Below, piece after piece: positions 1-7,654 of a DNA stretch of 45,275 nt. This stretch comes from a virus. The DNA is taken from positions 1 through 45,275 of IMG/VR virus record IMGVR_UViG_3300028840_003477; one strand, given 5' to 3'. Numbering within the stretch: the stretch's first letter is position 1; each line of letters starts with the position of its first letter. The notes beneath the pieces were generated by a model. It was not told the DNA's origin. It worked only from the letters and a program-made list of their open reading frames with translations, and did not search any database. A program made the translations under genes and the position numbers.

Positions 1-441
1 CGTTCTCTCGAAAAGCTAAAAGACATTTAATGCCATTCATTCTCTGGTCCTACAACATTTAAGCGTTCTCTCGAAAAGCTAAAAGACATTTAATGCCATT
101 CATTCTCTGGTCCTACAACATTTAAGCGTTCTCTCGAAAAGCTAAAAGACATTTAATGCCATTCATTCTCTGGTCCTACAACATTTAAGCGTTCTCTCAA
201 AAAGCTAAAAGACATTTAATGCCATTCATTCTCTGGTCCTACAACATTTAAGCGTTCGTTCAAATAGCTAAAAGACATTTAATGCCATTCATTCTCTGGT
301 CCTACAACATTTAAGCGTTCTCTCGAAAAGCTAAAAGACATTTGTTTACGGCAAACGGCTGTTCCTACGACATTTAAGCGCGCAATCAAATAGCTAAAAG
401 ACATTTAATGCCATTCATTCTCTGGTCCTACAACATTTAAG
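1..441. repeat. Seven tandem 63-bp repeats (iteron-like array)
   Basis: Seven consecutive units start at 1, 64, 127, 190, 253, 316 and 379, each exactly 63 bp. Units 1-4 are nearly identical, unit 5 differs in its first 15 bases, and unit 6 is diverged in its middle. Each unit carries the octamer ACATTTAA twice, about 31-32 bp apart, close to three DNA helix turns. All six frames are closed by stops, so the array is not coding. Iteron-type origins, partition sites or packaging sites are possible; the sequence does not choose between them. The array touches the window edge and may continue. Confidence 0.95.
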
Positions 442-481
442 GCGCGCAATTTGTATTTACCGGGACGGCCCAAGGGAGGTT

Positions 482-510
482 CATCGAGACGGTTCAAAAC
501 GAGATAGTAT
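482..510 (+). promoter_or_regulatory. Promoter, CATCGA-N17-TAGTAT class
   Basis: CATCGA at 482-487, a 17-bp spacer, and TAGTAT at 505-510. It belongs to a set of ten such sites in this window. The expected transcription start is near 517, which is the ATG of the first gene, so that mRNA may be leaderless. Confidence 0.6.
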
Positions 511-516
511 AGAGGG

Positions 517-708
517 ATGGCGGACAAGAAAAAATACCGATGTCCTTGGTGCGGGAAGCGAAACGAAACGGAGTATGAGACGATTACCGTCGATCATATC
601 GATTGCGACTGCGGCTACAAAACCGAATTTTGCACGAGGCGGAAGATGGTCATCTACACCCGTCGAAAGAGCGACGGGAAGGGAACAAAAGTGAGGTATC
701 TGAAATGA
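517..708 (+). CDS. Small zinc-ribbon protein
   Basis: A 63-residue basic protein. CPWC near residues 9-12 and a CDCGYKTEFC cluster near residues 30-39 give a four-cysteine zinc ribbon of the kind found in small nucleic-acid- or protein-binding phage proteins. It opens the first operon directly behind the 482-510 promoter. The only purine-rich sequence before the ATG (AGAGGG) is too close for a normal SD, which fits a leaderless start. Its stop overlaps the next ATG in an ATGA junction. The partner and exact role are unknown; the zinc-binding call rests on cysteine spacing only. Confidence 0.8.
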   Translation: MADKKKYRCPWCGKRNETEYETITVDHIDCDCGYKTEFCTRRKMVIYTRRKSDGKGTKVRYLK

Positions 709-1190
709 AAGAAATCGTGCTAGGCATTTTGGGAAATCTCTGGGCGCTACCTCTCAACGCGTTGGTATGGATTTACCTCCTCATCTTGAAGTTGAAAGGG
801 CAAATCGAAGAGATAAAGCGCGGACCGTATCTCACGTTGGTAGTGGACCTCCAGAACGACGCTTGGCTATGCCGCACTCAGTACGAAGAGAAAGGGTGGG
901 CGGGCAACGCGCTGGGCAACTGCGCCTTCGTAATCGATGACGACGGAGAACGGTGGGAACGAACGGTCAAACACGAGAACCGTCACTGCTTACAAACGTT
1001 GCTATTCGGAATCTTGATGCCCGTCCTATACTACGGCGCAAGCGTCTTCATTTGGGTATTCCTTCGGGCGCTCCATAGTTACTACGACAACCCTTTTGAA
1101 ACGGACGCTCGAAAAGCGGCCGGGCAACCGGCCAAGATACCGAAGGAGAAGTGGATGAGCGGTTCGAAGGACCGTTGGGCGTGGTGGTAA
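705..1190 (+). CDS. Membrane protein with HExxH metallopeptidase-like motif
   Basis: 161 residues, started at the ATG coupled to the previous stop. A hydrophobic segment spans about residues 3-29 and a second about 97-123. Between them is HENRH (residues 90-94), immediately before the second hydrophobic segment, and NPFETDAR follows at 129-136. HExxH with a downstream Glu/Asp is the zinc-ligand pattern of gluzincin-type peptidases. Small membrane proteins with HE..H followed by a hydrophobic stretch and an acidic third ligand occur in bacteria as unassigned putative peptidases. The catalytic assignment is inference: the motif is short and could be coincidental, and the substrate is unknown. 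Confidence 0.75.
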   Translation: MKEIVLGILGNLWALPLNALVWIYLLILKLKGQIEEIKRGPYLTLVVDLQNDAWLCRTQYEEKGWAGNALGNCAFVIDDDGERWERTVKHENRHCLQTLLFGILMPVLYYGASVFIWVFLRALHSYYDNPFETDARKAAGQPAKIPKEKWMSGSKDRWAWW

Positions 1191-1192
1191 CG

Positions 1193-1276
1193 ATGGAAGA
1201 GGTCGTAACGACGGCGGACAAAATCGCCTTCGCAATTTGCTTCGTCGTTCTCTTGCTAGCGATGAGGTGGAAGTAA
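1193..1276 (+). CDS. 27-residue membrane microprotein
   Basis: ATG at 1193, stop at 1274-1276. The product has an acidic N-terminus (MEEVVTTADK), one hydrophobic helix (about residues 10-24) and a basic end (MRWK). It begins two bases after the upstream stop, and its stop overlaps the next ATG as TAATG, so it fits precisely into the coupled operon. That fit, plus the transmembrane pattern, supports it as a real gene. No function can be assigned. Confidence 0.6.
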   Translation: MEEVVTTADKIAFAICFVVLLLAMRWK

Positions 1277-1530
1277 TGGGAGAAAAAAGACCGATAGACG
1301 GAGTCACGGTCAGTCCTTTCGCGGACAACGTAGCGTTCGCCGTCGATACAATCGTCAAGCAAACGATAAGTGCTATCAAAGCGAGTGACGAAGGTCAATT
1401 GATAGTGCGGACGTCGAAGGACGAAGAGATGTTGCGCGGCGCCGTGTACCTTCAAATCGGAAGGTATGCGATGAACGTAGCGAAAGCGGTGAACGAACGG
1501 TCGAAGAAAGAGGAGAGCGATGAAGGTTAG
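1276..1530 (+). CDS. Hypothetical protein, 84 aa
   Basis: The start at 1276 is chosen because it overlaps the preceding stop (TAATG) and has GAGGTGG just upstream; a longer reading frame from 1237 would overlap the microprotein completely. The sequence looks like a small alpha/beta protein followed by a helix and a charged tail (ERSKKEESDEG). I do not recognise a family. The 3' end, rich in GAAGAGGAGAG, doubles as the SD of the next gene, whose start lies 11 bases inside this one. Confidence 0.65.
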   Translation: MGEKRPIDGVTVSPFADNVAFAVDTIVKQTISAIKASDEGQLIVRTSKDEEMLRGAVYLQIGRYAMNVAKAVNERSKKEESDEG

Positions 1531-1717
1531 AGTCGTCTACACGGTCGAAGTCTCCGACGAATACCGACGTGCTTTGAACCTCCGATACGGAAAGCCGGGA
1601 CTCGCAACGCGAGACGAGTTGAAAGAACATCTTCGGACGCACGGCGATACAATCGATGAAGACCTCATGTACGAATACGATCAAGCCGTGAGGAACGGAG
1701 AAGAGGAGACGCGATGA
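1520..1717 (+). CDS. Hypothetical protein, 65 aa
   Basis: A small acidic protein. It starts with a beta-strand-like segment (KVRVVYTVEVSDEYRRAL), as in small DUF-type phage proteins that begin with a strand and then pack one or two helices. The SD AGGAGAG lies within the end of the upstream gene. It ends NGEEETR; the corresponding GAAGAGGAGACG provides the SD for the next gene at 1714, with an ATGA overlap. No cysteine clusters or membrane segments. Function unknown. Confidence 0.7.
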   Translation: MKVRVVYTVEVSDEYRRALNLRYGKPGLATRDELKEHLRTHGDTIDEDLMYEYDQAVRNGEEETR

Positions 1718-1980
1718 AGGGTAAAATGTCTTGGTGGAAGAGGCTGAGAGAGAAAGCCGCAACGACGAAGACGTTCAAAACGGCGGTCATCATCGAGCAG
1801 TTCAAAGCGATGACGCCTCCCCAGCAACGTCTCCTCTGGACGTTCCTCACCGCGATGAAAGCCTGCGAGAACATGGGCAAGACGGAGCAATTGGAAGACC
1901 AACTCGCTGAGTGGATACGAACGGACAGAGCGTTAGACATAGCGGAGAAGAGAGCAAGAATGGAGGACTACAAAAGATGA
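1714..1980 (+). CDS. Hypothetical helical protein, 88 aa
   Basis: Mostly helical and strongly charged, with a basic, Trp-containing start (MKGKMSWWKRLREKAATTK). A second ATG at 1726 (MSWWKRL) is possible, but the first ATG is coupled to the upstream stop and has the better SD (GAGGAGACG). It reads like a small soluble adaptor or peripheral-membrane protein. No family is recognised. Its stop overlaps the following start (ATGA), so it belongs to the same coupled operon. Confidence 0.7.
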   Translation: MKGKMSWWKRLREKAATTKTFKTAVIIEQFKAMTPPQQRLLWTFLTAMKACENMGKTEQLEDQLAEWIRTDRALDIAEKRARMEDYKR

Positions 1981-2171
1981 AAACCGATACCTCATTAGTG
2001 CTAGTTTTCAAAGTGTCGGAGGCGACGGAAGCGCTCATCGAGAAAGCACGTCAACTCGACAAGACGTTACCGACCGAAATGGAAGCACTCCATTTGAACG
2101 TCGATGGGAAGAAAGACGAAGTGCGCTTGACGGTCGCCGTCAAGATGCCCGATGCGGTCGGTAGTGCGTAG
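1977..2171 (+). CDS. Hypothetical protein, 64 aa
   Basis: Started at the ATG at 1977, which overlaps the preceding TGA; the frame extends upstream to 1911 but that part shadows the neighbour. The protein alternates strands and a helix: LVLVFKVSEATEALIEKA, then a strand pair with NVDGKKDEVRLTVAVKM. This resembles small dsDNA-phage accessory proteins with a beta-alpha-beta-beta outline. No catalytic motif is seen. Function unknown. Confidence 0.65.
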   Translation: MKTDTSLVLVFKVSEATEALIEKARQLDKTLPTEMEALHLNVDGKKDEVRLTVAVKMPDAVGSA

Positions 2172-2173
2172 CG

Positions 2174-2389
2174 GTGGGGAAGAAGAGTCGCAAGAAAAGA
2201 GAGTGTTGCGTCTGCGGAGAGACGAAACCGGGAAAGAAGCTCCGCAGCGGTTCGACGATCAACGGACGGCGCCCCAGAGTCTGCTACGACTGCGACGCAA
2301 AGAGCGAAGAGGACCATCGCTTGGACTATGAAGCGGCGTGCGAAGCGGACGGCATAGCGGCGTACCCTCCGTGTGGAAGAATTCGATGA
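2174..2389 (+). CDS. Zinc-finger protein (GTG start), 71 aa
   Basis: GTG start three bases after the upstream stop; no clear SD, so reinitiation is likely. A basic N-terminus (MGKKSRKKRE) leads into CCVCGETKP and then CYDCDAKSEED, a treble-clef-like pair of CxxC knuckles about 25 residues apart. Such small proteins usually bind nucleic acid or mediate protein contacts. It ends just before the next gene in an ATGA overlap. A weak point is the GTG start with no SD; the Cys pattern and tight packing support the gene. Confidence 0.7.
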   Translation: MGKKSRKKRECCVCGETKPGKKLRSGSTINGRRPRVCYDCDAKSEEDHRLDYEAACEADGIAAYPPCGRIR

Positions 2390-2958
2390 AGAAAATACCG
2401 GAGAAGATAGATGCGGAGATGGAGATTGATTTCTCAACTCATTTTCGGTCTGGTGTTCGGTCGATACTGCTTACACGTGAGTTTACGTCGTTCAATGATA
2501 TGACGATTGATTGGTGGGCGGACCTATTCACGGACGTCTTCGAAGAAGCGATGCGGACCTGGAACGACGGGGTGAAACGCTTCGAACACCGCCATCCAGA
2601 GCTTCAAGAAGACGACGATGAAGAGCTAGTTGAAAGCGGCGCCTTCGATAACGAGGCGGAAGAAGAGAACAAAGCGCTGAGGCTTGAAATCGAAGCGCTG
2701 GAAGAACAGTTGGGCGAAGCCCAAACGCTCTTGAGGGAAAGAGAAGAACACGTCCTCATCGTTCAGCAAACGGCGCGCAACGACGCTTACAGGGATACCA
2801 TCAACGGATTAAGAGCCATCTTGAAGGGTATCTCTACGAAGACGGACGATAATTTGATGAAACGGGAAGGACTCGGAAAGGCGTTGAAGCGCGTCAAACG
2901 GTTACTGAGAGACGGAGAAGAACGGCTCAAAGAGATGAAAGAAAAGGCAAAAGAATGA
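2386..2958 (+). CDS. Coiled-coil protein, 190 aa
   Basis: Started at the ATG coupled to the upstream stop (2386), not the earlier in-frame ATG at 2338. The N-terminal 65 residues look globular (IDFSTHFRSGVRSILLTREF and a Trp-rich WWADLF). Then comes an acidic linker (EDDDEELVESG) and a long heptad-rich region (about residues 88-135, ENKALRLEIEALEEQLGEAQ) followed by a basic helical tail. It likely oligomerises. It overlaps the large 573-residue gene by four bases and may work with it, since both carry coiled coils and charged segments. No enzymatic motif. Confidence 0.7.
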   Translation: MKKIPEKIDAEMEIDFSTHFRSGVRSILLTREFTSFNDMTIDWWADLFTDVFEEAMRTWNDGVKRFEHRHPELQEDDDEELVESGAFDNEAEEENKALRLEIEALEEQLGEAQTLLREREEHVLIVQQTARNDAYRDTINGLRAILKGISTKTDDNLMKREGLGKALKRVKRLLRDGEERLKEMKEKAKE

Positions 2959-4676
2959 GCGAAAAAATCGACGAAGGGAAGGCGCGTGAAGCAGAGCAAA
3001 ACGCCGTTCGGCTAGTGCGAGCGATTCGAGAGATGTTCGCTCCAGTTCTTGCCGTAGAGACGCGGCCGCATCGTGATCTCATATTCGTAGACGTAGATGC
3101 TCTTCAGGATCAGTCTCGCGATGATCTCCTCACGCTCTTGGATGTTTCCGAAGAGAGGCTTGCGGAGACGGAGCTGGAGAACGTCAGTTTGAAAGAGCGT
3201 CTTGAGACGGTTCGAAGCGAGACGATTGAAACGATGTTCGAGCTTGCGGAAGAGCGCATCGAGAAAGAGCGACGGGAACGAAGGCAACGGATGAGACGTT
3301 TTATCGAGTCGTTGAAAGGACATCGTGAGACGGCAAATCCTAGCTACGACGAAGTGGTACACGATTACGAGACGTCGCATCGTATCGGCTACTGCGCAGC
3401 GCTTGATATGGTGATCGAGATTTTGGGACTGGAGGAAGCGGGCCCATTGGACGAGCTATACGACTGGTTCAATCGTCATCAAGCCGCAACGCCTTCCGGA
3501 CCGGACGCGCCGCCCAAGCCGTTACCGTTCCCTCAACCCGAAGCAACTGTGAAAATCGCAAAGAAAGAGACGGAAGAAGAAGAGAAGAAGAATTGCCCGG
3601 CATGTCTTTCGGGATGGTTAGCGAATCACGGCCACGGTCCTCGATACGGATGCGAGAAGCACCTTGAGAAAGAACCGCTCACGCCCGCAATCGAGAAGAC
3701 GTTGGAAGAAGTCTCGGTGAGAGAGTTGATAGAAAAGGGCGTCACGGTTGAGGAGATGATCGCGCAAGACGTTGACTTGAAAGGTCTTTTAAGCCTCATC
3801 GCTATCATCGACGATTGGGGCATCGGTACGGACGTCAAAGAGCGTTGCCCGAACGAGCTTTATGACGAGTGGAAGGATATAGCTACATACGCAAAAGAGC
3901 TATTCCGAACGGACGAAGGCGACATCGTGAAAGAGTCGTTAGCGATACCGGCCGAACGGATTAAAGAGTTTGATTTGAAAACGGTTAGCCTCGTGAAGAA
4001 AGCTTGCCCTGGCGTCGGTGCTTACCCTATCCATCGCTCAATCGAAGAGACGTGTGAAGAATGCGATAAAATCGATGAATGCGCGTGGTGGCATCGCCGC
4101 AAAGAAGCGGAAGAGGCGAAAGAACTAGCGCGTGTAAGCGAAGAAGAGAAGACGCGCCTTGAAAAAGACCTCGAAACGCTAGAGAGGAACCTGGACGAAC
4201 CGATCAAATTAGGGGGTGAGACGGAAGTAGCGGACGAACGGCCGCTGATATCGCTACGGATAGAAGACCTCCCAGAAGAGAAGCGGGAAGAGATACAACG
4301 GTTGCTTACCGATGGGAGCTATCGAGGCTTTTCAATATCGTTAGGAGGGAAGGGACCAAGGGCTGAGCCTATCGTCAATCTCGATGAGGCGGACGCTATG
4401 ACGGGTATCGGTAGCTGGGGAGATATAGAACCGCAACCGGCGCCCGCCCCTTCAACGTATCGGCTAACCTTCCGGAAGGACGCCGATGGGAAAATCTTCC
4501 CGGTTCTAATCGATGAGGATTTCAACGTTTGGATAGGGATAGACCTGAGAGGGGAATCCGTTTCAAAAGGTGCCTTGATAGTAGCGACGGAAGGCGGGAA
4601 GTGGTGGAGCGAATCGATGGTAATTCCGTTTCAAGAGGAAGAAGAGACGGAAGAAAGCGGAACGGATGACGACTAG
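2955..4676 (+). CDS. Large multidomain coiled-coil/zinc protein, 573 aa
   Basis: Last and largest gene of the first operon. Residues 60-120 form a coiled coil. A proline-rich linker follows at 178-197. A first Cys/His cluster has C214, C217, C233 and H236; a second has C351, C367, C370, C376 and H380 (CEECDKIDECAWWH). Residues 383-412 are another charged helix. The C-terminal third (about 430-560) looks like two small beta-rich domains, the last with DFNVWIGIDLR. The tail is very acidic. The two metal-site candidates separated by helices suggest a scaffold or nucleic-acid-binding protein. I do not recognise the family. It is possibly a fusion of formerly separate modules. Confidence 0.75.
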   Translation: MSEKIDEGKAREAEQNAVRLVRAIREMFAPVLAVETRPHRDLIFVDVDALQDQSRDDLLTLLDVSEERLAETELENVSLKERLETVRSETIETMFELAEERIEKERRERRQRMRRFIESLKGHRETANPSYDEVVHDYETSHRIGYCAALDMVIEILGLEEAGPLDELYDWFNRHQAATPSGPDAPPKPLPFPQPEATVKIAKKETEEEEKKNCPACLSGWLANHGHGPRYGCEKHLEKEPLTPAIEKTLEEVSVRELIEKGVTVEEMIAQDVDLKGLLSLIAIIDDWGIGTDVKERCPNELYDEWKDIATYAKELFRTDEGDIVKESLAIPAERIKEFDLKTVSLVKKACPGVGAYPIHRSIEETCEECDKIDECAWWHRRKEAEEAKELARVSEEEKTRLEKDLETLERNLDEPIKLGGETEVADERPLISLRIEDLPEEKREEIQRLLTDGSYRGFSISLGGKGPRAEPIVNLDEADAMTGIGSWGDIEPQPAPAPSTYRLTFRKDADGKIFPVLIDEDFNVWIGIDLRGESVSKGALIVATEGGKWWSESMVIPFQEEEETEESGTDDD

Positions 4677-5698
4677 GAGAACGAGAGCATCCATCTAGCC
4701 TCTTCCCGACCGCTCCAACGGATACGAACCCTCATAAGCCCTTAATCAATTTAGAGATGCTATTAGGTATGCTCCTTTTTAGAGGATAACCGGGAGAAAC
4801 GCTTACACCATCTATAAACCGTTATCTCTTCCCCTACGTATAAGCCTTGAAATCCGCTAACAAAAAAATCTAACTAAACTAGGAGAAAACGCCCACTCTC
4901 CTTACGTCTTTAAAAATCCGCCCCTATCCCATCCACCCTGGGAACTAATCAAGAGCCATTCGAGTTGAAACGGAATCGATAATTCACCTATGAGAAAAAG
5001 AAAAAACCTGACGCTGTCCACTAACAAAGATAAGAGAGTAAAGCGGTATAGCCTACGGTAACATAGACCGATGTTCCCAGTCCTCCCTCCTATATACCCG
5101 TATAAGCGCAAACGATGGTGTATAGCGTATGGTAGCGAATAGAACGGACGTTGATGGGAAGCTATCGAGTTGAAAGCTTGGCGGTGTTGAAGTAGAGATA
5201 AAGGGAATTGAACGCTTTTGATGAACGTGGGTGGAGGAGGTGGAGCTTGAAACTTCCCGAGCGCTGCTTAGCTCACATCTGTGTGTTTTCAACCTAGTGC
5301 CTTGATGATGCCCTTGAGCGCAATTAATCCTCCCCGCAAGACGCCCATCAACTGCCTTCAAGACGTCCTATTGAAAGCCGGATAGCTAGTGGACTACAAT
5401 ACCGTTGGTTTATTCGGTGGCGTTTGCCTGGTGGCGCTAGATATTCGGCGCGGTATTCCGGGAAGAACGGGGAGAAGCCTTGATGGGGCAGTTGAAAGCT
5501 AGTCGGCTATGAGGAGGTGGAGGAGGCTGACCCCCTACTGCCCCCAAAATCTGGGCCACGAGAAAAAATGGCAATATGTCTGGGCGGCGGGGCATACACA
5601 ACTCGAAATTGAAACGGACAATTCCTTTTACCTCTAAATTAAAACCTCTCCCCAAGCGCCAAGCTCCACCTCCTACATAGCCTCAAAACGAAAAGAGT
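4677..5698. other. About 1.0 kb region without a convincing gene
   Basis: Between the stop at 4676 and the promoter at 5699 no frame has phage-like codon use plus an SD. The A+T content is higher than in the flanks. The region holds one copy of a repeated hairpin element (4876-4917) and an 8-bp complementary pair, CTGGGAAC (4938-4945) and GTTCCCAG (5073-5080), which could be chance. A 42-codon frame at 5509-5637 lacks an SD and family resemblance. I see no tRNA. The region may hold non-coding RNA, a cis-acting site or decayed genes. Confidence 0.6.
4876..4917 (+). repeat. Dispersed element copy 1 (AACTAGGAGAAA hairpin)
   Basis: One of three copies (also at 12014 and 17703) of TAAACTAGGAGAAA, about 22 variable bases, then TAAAA. 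Here AGGAGA pairs with TCTCCT across a 10-base loop. It lies 200 bp after the end of the first operon. Confidence 0.65.
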
Positions 5699-5727
5699 CA
5701 TCGACCCGTCGCCCGGTTCGATAGAAC
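5699..5727 (+). promoter_or_regulatory. Promoter, CATCGA-N17-TAGAAC class
   Basis: CATCGA at 5699-5704, a 17-bp spacer, TAGAAC at 5722-5727. It precedes the 5781 gene by about 50 bp. The leader carries GGGAAGGAG, also seen in front of the 8430 and 16907 genes behind the same promoter class. Confidence 0.6.
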
Positions 5728-5780
5728 CTAGTAGCACGGCGCCACGACGCCGCAAGTCACCAAACGGGAAGGAGCAAGAA

Positions 5781-6167
5781 ATGGAAACCGTCAAGAGCGA
5801 AGAGGAGGCAAGGAGTTGGTTCCTCATCCATTCGGAAGGGTTCGTCATCGTCGAACGGAGCGACGGCGCCACCAAAGAGGTATCGAGCTACCCAGAGGCA
5901 ATGGAATTCCTTCGGAGCGACGGTCCCAGCGACTTTCAGAAGGAGGTCGCCCGCAACGCGGTCGGAGCGCCAAGAGGCTACCCGCAAGACGACGTACCCA
6001 GCACAGAGCAGAATGGTCAGAACGCTGCCGCAGGGAAGTCGTCCAAAAATCCGGACGCGGACGACACCCCGCAAGGCGAGTGCCCGCCCATCATTCCGAA
6101 CGAGTTGAAAAGAGAGTACGTGATTCAGCTCGAAAAGGAACGCGACGAAGAGGAGACGGACGAATGA
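5781..6167 (+). CDS. Hypothetical protein, 128 aa
   Basis: First gene of the second operon, with a strong SD (GGGAAGGAG, eight bases before the ATG). Residues 1-50 form a small alpha/beta segment (SWFLIHSEGFVIVERSDG). Residues 50-100 are low-complexity and disordered. The C-terminus is a charged helix (LKREYVIQLEKERDEEE) ending EETDE, whose coding sequence supplies the SD of the next gene. ATGA overlap with the 6164 gene. No family recognised. Confidence 0.7.
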   Translation: METVKSEEEARSWFLIHSEGFVIVERSDGATKEVSSYPEAMEFLRSDGPSDFQKEVARNAVGAPRGYPQDDVPSTEQNGQNAAAGKSSKNPDADDTPQGECPPIIPNELKREYVIQLEKERDEEETDE

Positions 6168-6574
6168 TACGTTTCATCGATTTGCGCGGGCAGGGGACGG
6201 GAAGCCGGTTCGCATTCTACGATACCGTGCGCGATCATTTCTTGGAGTTGGAAGGCGAACAAGCATGGGACGTCTTTTTGGAGTTCGCAGAGGTCTGCGA
6301 CAACGCGAACCTGCGACAGCGTTGTAAGCGCCTCTGCCCGCCTTGGGCGTTTGAAAAAGAAGAATACCCGCACGTCAAGATAACGAATCCGCCCAAGCCC
6401 TGGACCCCAGGCTCACCGGACCTTCCCGAAGCACCGATCAAGCGACACGACCCGGAGGCCATCAAGGATGCGGTCCAGGAGGCGTGCGACCACGACTATG
6501 TAAGACGGACGGGGAGCGACTACTTCATCTGTTTGACGTGCGGACACGTGACCGACGATGGAGGAACGGGATGA
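6164..6574 (+). CDS. Hypothetical protein with C-terminal zinc ribbon, 136 aa
   Basis: Coupled start at 6164. The N-terminal part (RFIDLRGQGTGSRFAFYDTV) is followed by a helical segment with several cysteines. A proline-rich linker (NPPKPWTPGSPDLPEAP) leads to a C-terminal knuckle in which C and H of CDHDY and the CLTCGH motif form a probable zinc site. The layout suggests a small DNA- or protein-binding adaptor. The following gene starts in the ATGA overlap and is also cysteine-rich, so these two may act together. Confidence 0.65.
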   Translation: MIRFIDLRGQGTGSRFAFYDTVRDHFLELEGEQAWDVFLEFAEVCDNANLRQRCKRLCPPWAFEKEEYPHVKITNPPKPWTPGSPDLPEAPIKRHDPEAIKDAVQEACDHDYVRRTGSDYFICLTCGHVTDDGGTG

Positions 6575-7131
6575 GTTACAATCCGTGTAAAAACTGTGAG
6601 TGGTCGGCGGGCATAGAGAACCGTTGCGTGCTTCCGGACGAAGATGGACCGTGCGCTTATGACGTGGCGAAAGCTCTTGCGGTCGAGAAGAAAGCCATCG
6701 CATTCGATTTGGCGTGGAGGAAGGAGCACGACGGGGAGACGCTTTGCTGCGTCTGCGAAGTCCCCGGCCGATGGTTAGCATCGCACGACGGGAAAGCGTA
6801 TTGCGCGACGTGTTTGGCGAATCAACTCGCAGCGGAAGTCGCGGAACGAGACAACCAACTCACGCAACCAATCGAGCGCATCGAACAAGAACCGGCCGAA
6901 GACACGCTCACGCTCATCAGCAGCACGCCGTGGAGCGATCAGGGCGGGCACATCGCGTTCTACAGGACGCCGGGAACAACGAGCGTCTACATCCAGTTCC
7001 GGGAAAGCGAAGAGGCTCACAACGTCGTCTACCGCATCAACATCGAAGAGGCGGCGATCAAGATACTGGAGCATCATTCCGGTATCATCCAAACGTACGC
7101 AAGGGAGATATTGAAAGCGAGGCGCGCATGA
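6571..7131 (+). CDS. Cysteine-rich protein, 186 aa
   Basis: Coupled start at 6571. Two Cys clusters are visible: CKNC (residues 6-9) with C19 and C28, and CCVC (59-62) with CATC (78-81). The second pair looks like a zinc ribbon of the type found in small phage regulatory proteins; the first resembles ferredoxin-like or zinc knuckle spacing. Residues 105-186 form a separate alpha/beta domain (HIAFYRTPGTTSVYIQF, then two helices), similar in outline to small single-domain phage proteins. Function unknown. An ATGA overlap leads into a membrane microprotein. Confidence 0.7.
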   Translation: MSYNPCKNCEWSAGIENRCVLPDEDGPCAYDVAKALAVEKKAIAFDLAWRKEHDGETLCCVCEVPGRWLASHDGKAYCATCLANQLAAEVAERDNQLTQPIERIEQEPAEDTLTLISSTPWSDQGGHIAFYRTPGTTSVYIQFRESEEAHNVVYRINIEEAAIKILEHHSGIIQTYAREILKARRA

Positions 7132-7253
7132 CGCATACTCAAATTGTCGTCGCGATCATCGGCTTGGTCCTCGTTGTCGGGTTATCCTTCGTTTGGATAT
7201 TCACCATCGCCCATATCGGCGGATGGCGCCCGAAACGGAGAAAGAAGAAATGA
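7128..7253 (+). CDS. Single-span membrane protein, 41 aa
   Basis: ATGA-coupled on both sides. Residues 5-28 form one hydrophobic helix (IVVAIIGLVLVVGLSFVWIF), followed by a strongly basic cytoplasmic tail (RPKRRKKK). By the positive-inside rule the N-terminus is outside and the C-terminus inside. It could be a small membrane regulator or anchor; no evidence singles out a holin. The next gene also begins with a membrane segment. Confidence 0.65.
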   Translation: MTHTQIVVAIIGLVLVVGLSFVWIFTIAHIGGWRPKRRKKK

Positions 7254-7654
7254 AAGACGCTTTCAAAAATGCGATGAGGCCGTTCGTTCGATTCGCGGGA
7301 GACGTCTTGGAATCGATGTCTGAACCGTCCGTCTTTTTCCTAGTGATAGTGGTCGCGTTTCTATCGGCGCTCATCATCGGGACCGCAATGAGTCCGCCGC
7401 AAGGAGGAGAGATGACCGAAGCAATCTACTTCAGAATGGACGATGAAGAAATCCGATTCGAGAAAACCGGAGACGGCGTGCCGCGCATCGGGGAGAAAGT
7501 CAAAGTGCGCCATTGCGTCGTTGAAGGGAAAGGGTTCAACGACCGTTGGATGGAGGGACGCGTCAAAGACGTGTCGTGGTACTTCAGCAGCGGCAACGAC
7601 AGCAAGCCGGTCGTCTACATCGAGCTTGAAGGCTACCAGGGGAGGAAGAAATGA
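7250..7654 (+). CDS. Membrane-anchored hypothetical protein, 134 aa; internal start likely
   Basis: The coupled start at 7250 gives a basic amphipathic N-terminus, a transmembrane helix (about residues 27-47), then a soluble domain from residue 55 (MTEAIYFRMDDEEIRFEK) rich in strands. An internal ATG at 7412 starts exactly at that domain and has its own near-ideal SD (AAGGAGGAGAG). Two products, membrane-anchored and soluble, may therefore be made from one frame. The soluble part has the look of a small beta-barrel, with HCVVEGKGFNDRWMEGRV. No family recognised. Confidence 0.65.
   Translation: MKDAFKNAMRPFVRFAGDVLESMSEPSVFFLVIVVAFLSALIIGTAMSPPQGGEMTEAIYFRMDDEEIRFEKTGDGVPRIGEKVKVRHCVVEGKGFNDRWMEGRVKDVSWYFSSGNDSKPVVYIELEGYQGRKK

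Noticed and set aside
1-441. CRISPR array
   Set aside because: The units are identical from end to end, so there are no unique spacers; this is a simple tandem repeat.
1237-1275. Upstream start for the 1276 gene
   Set aside because: It would fully overlap the coupled microprotein gene and has no SD.
4938-5080. Long-range RNA stem CTGGGAAC/GTTCCCAG
   Set aside because: An 8-bp match over 130 bases is expected by chance in 1 kb; no supporting promoter or terminator.
5509-5637. 42-codon + strand frame in the 4677-5698 region
   Set aside because: No SD at the right distance, no recognisable sequence and no coupling to neighbours.
5715-5730. tRNA T-arm (GGTTCGATAGAACC)
   Set aside because: The stem is too short and no acceptor or anticodon arm is present nearby; the bases belong to the promoter at 5699-5727. 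No tRNA was found anywhere in the window.
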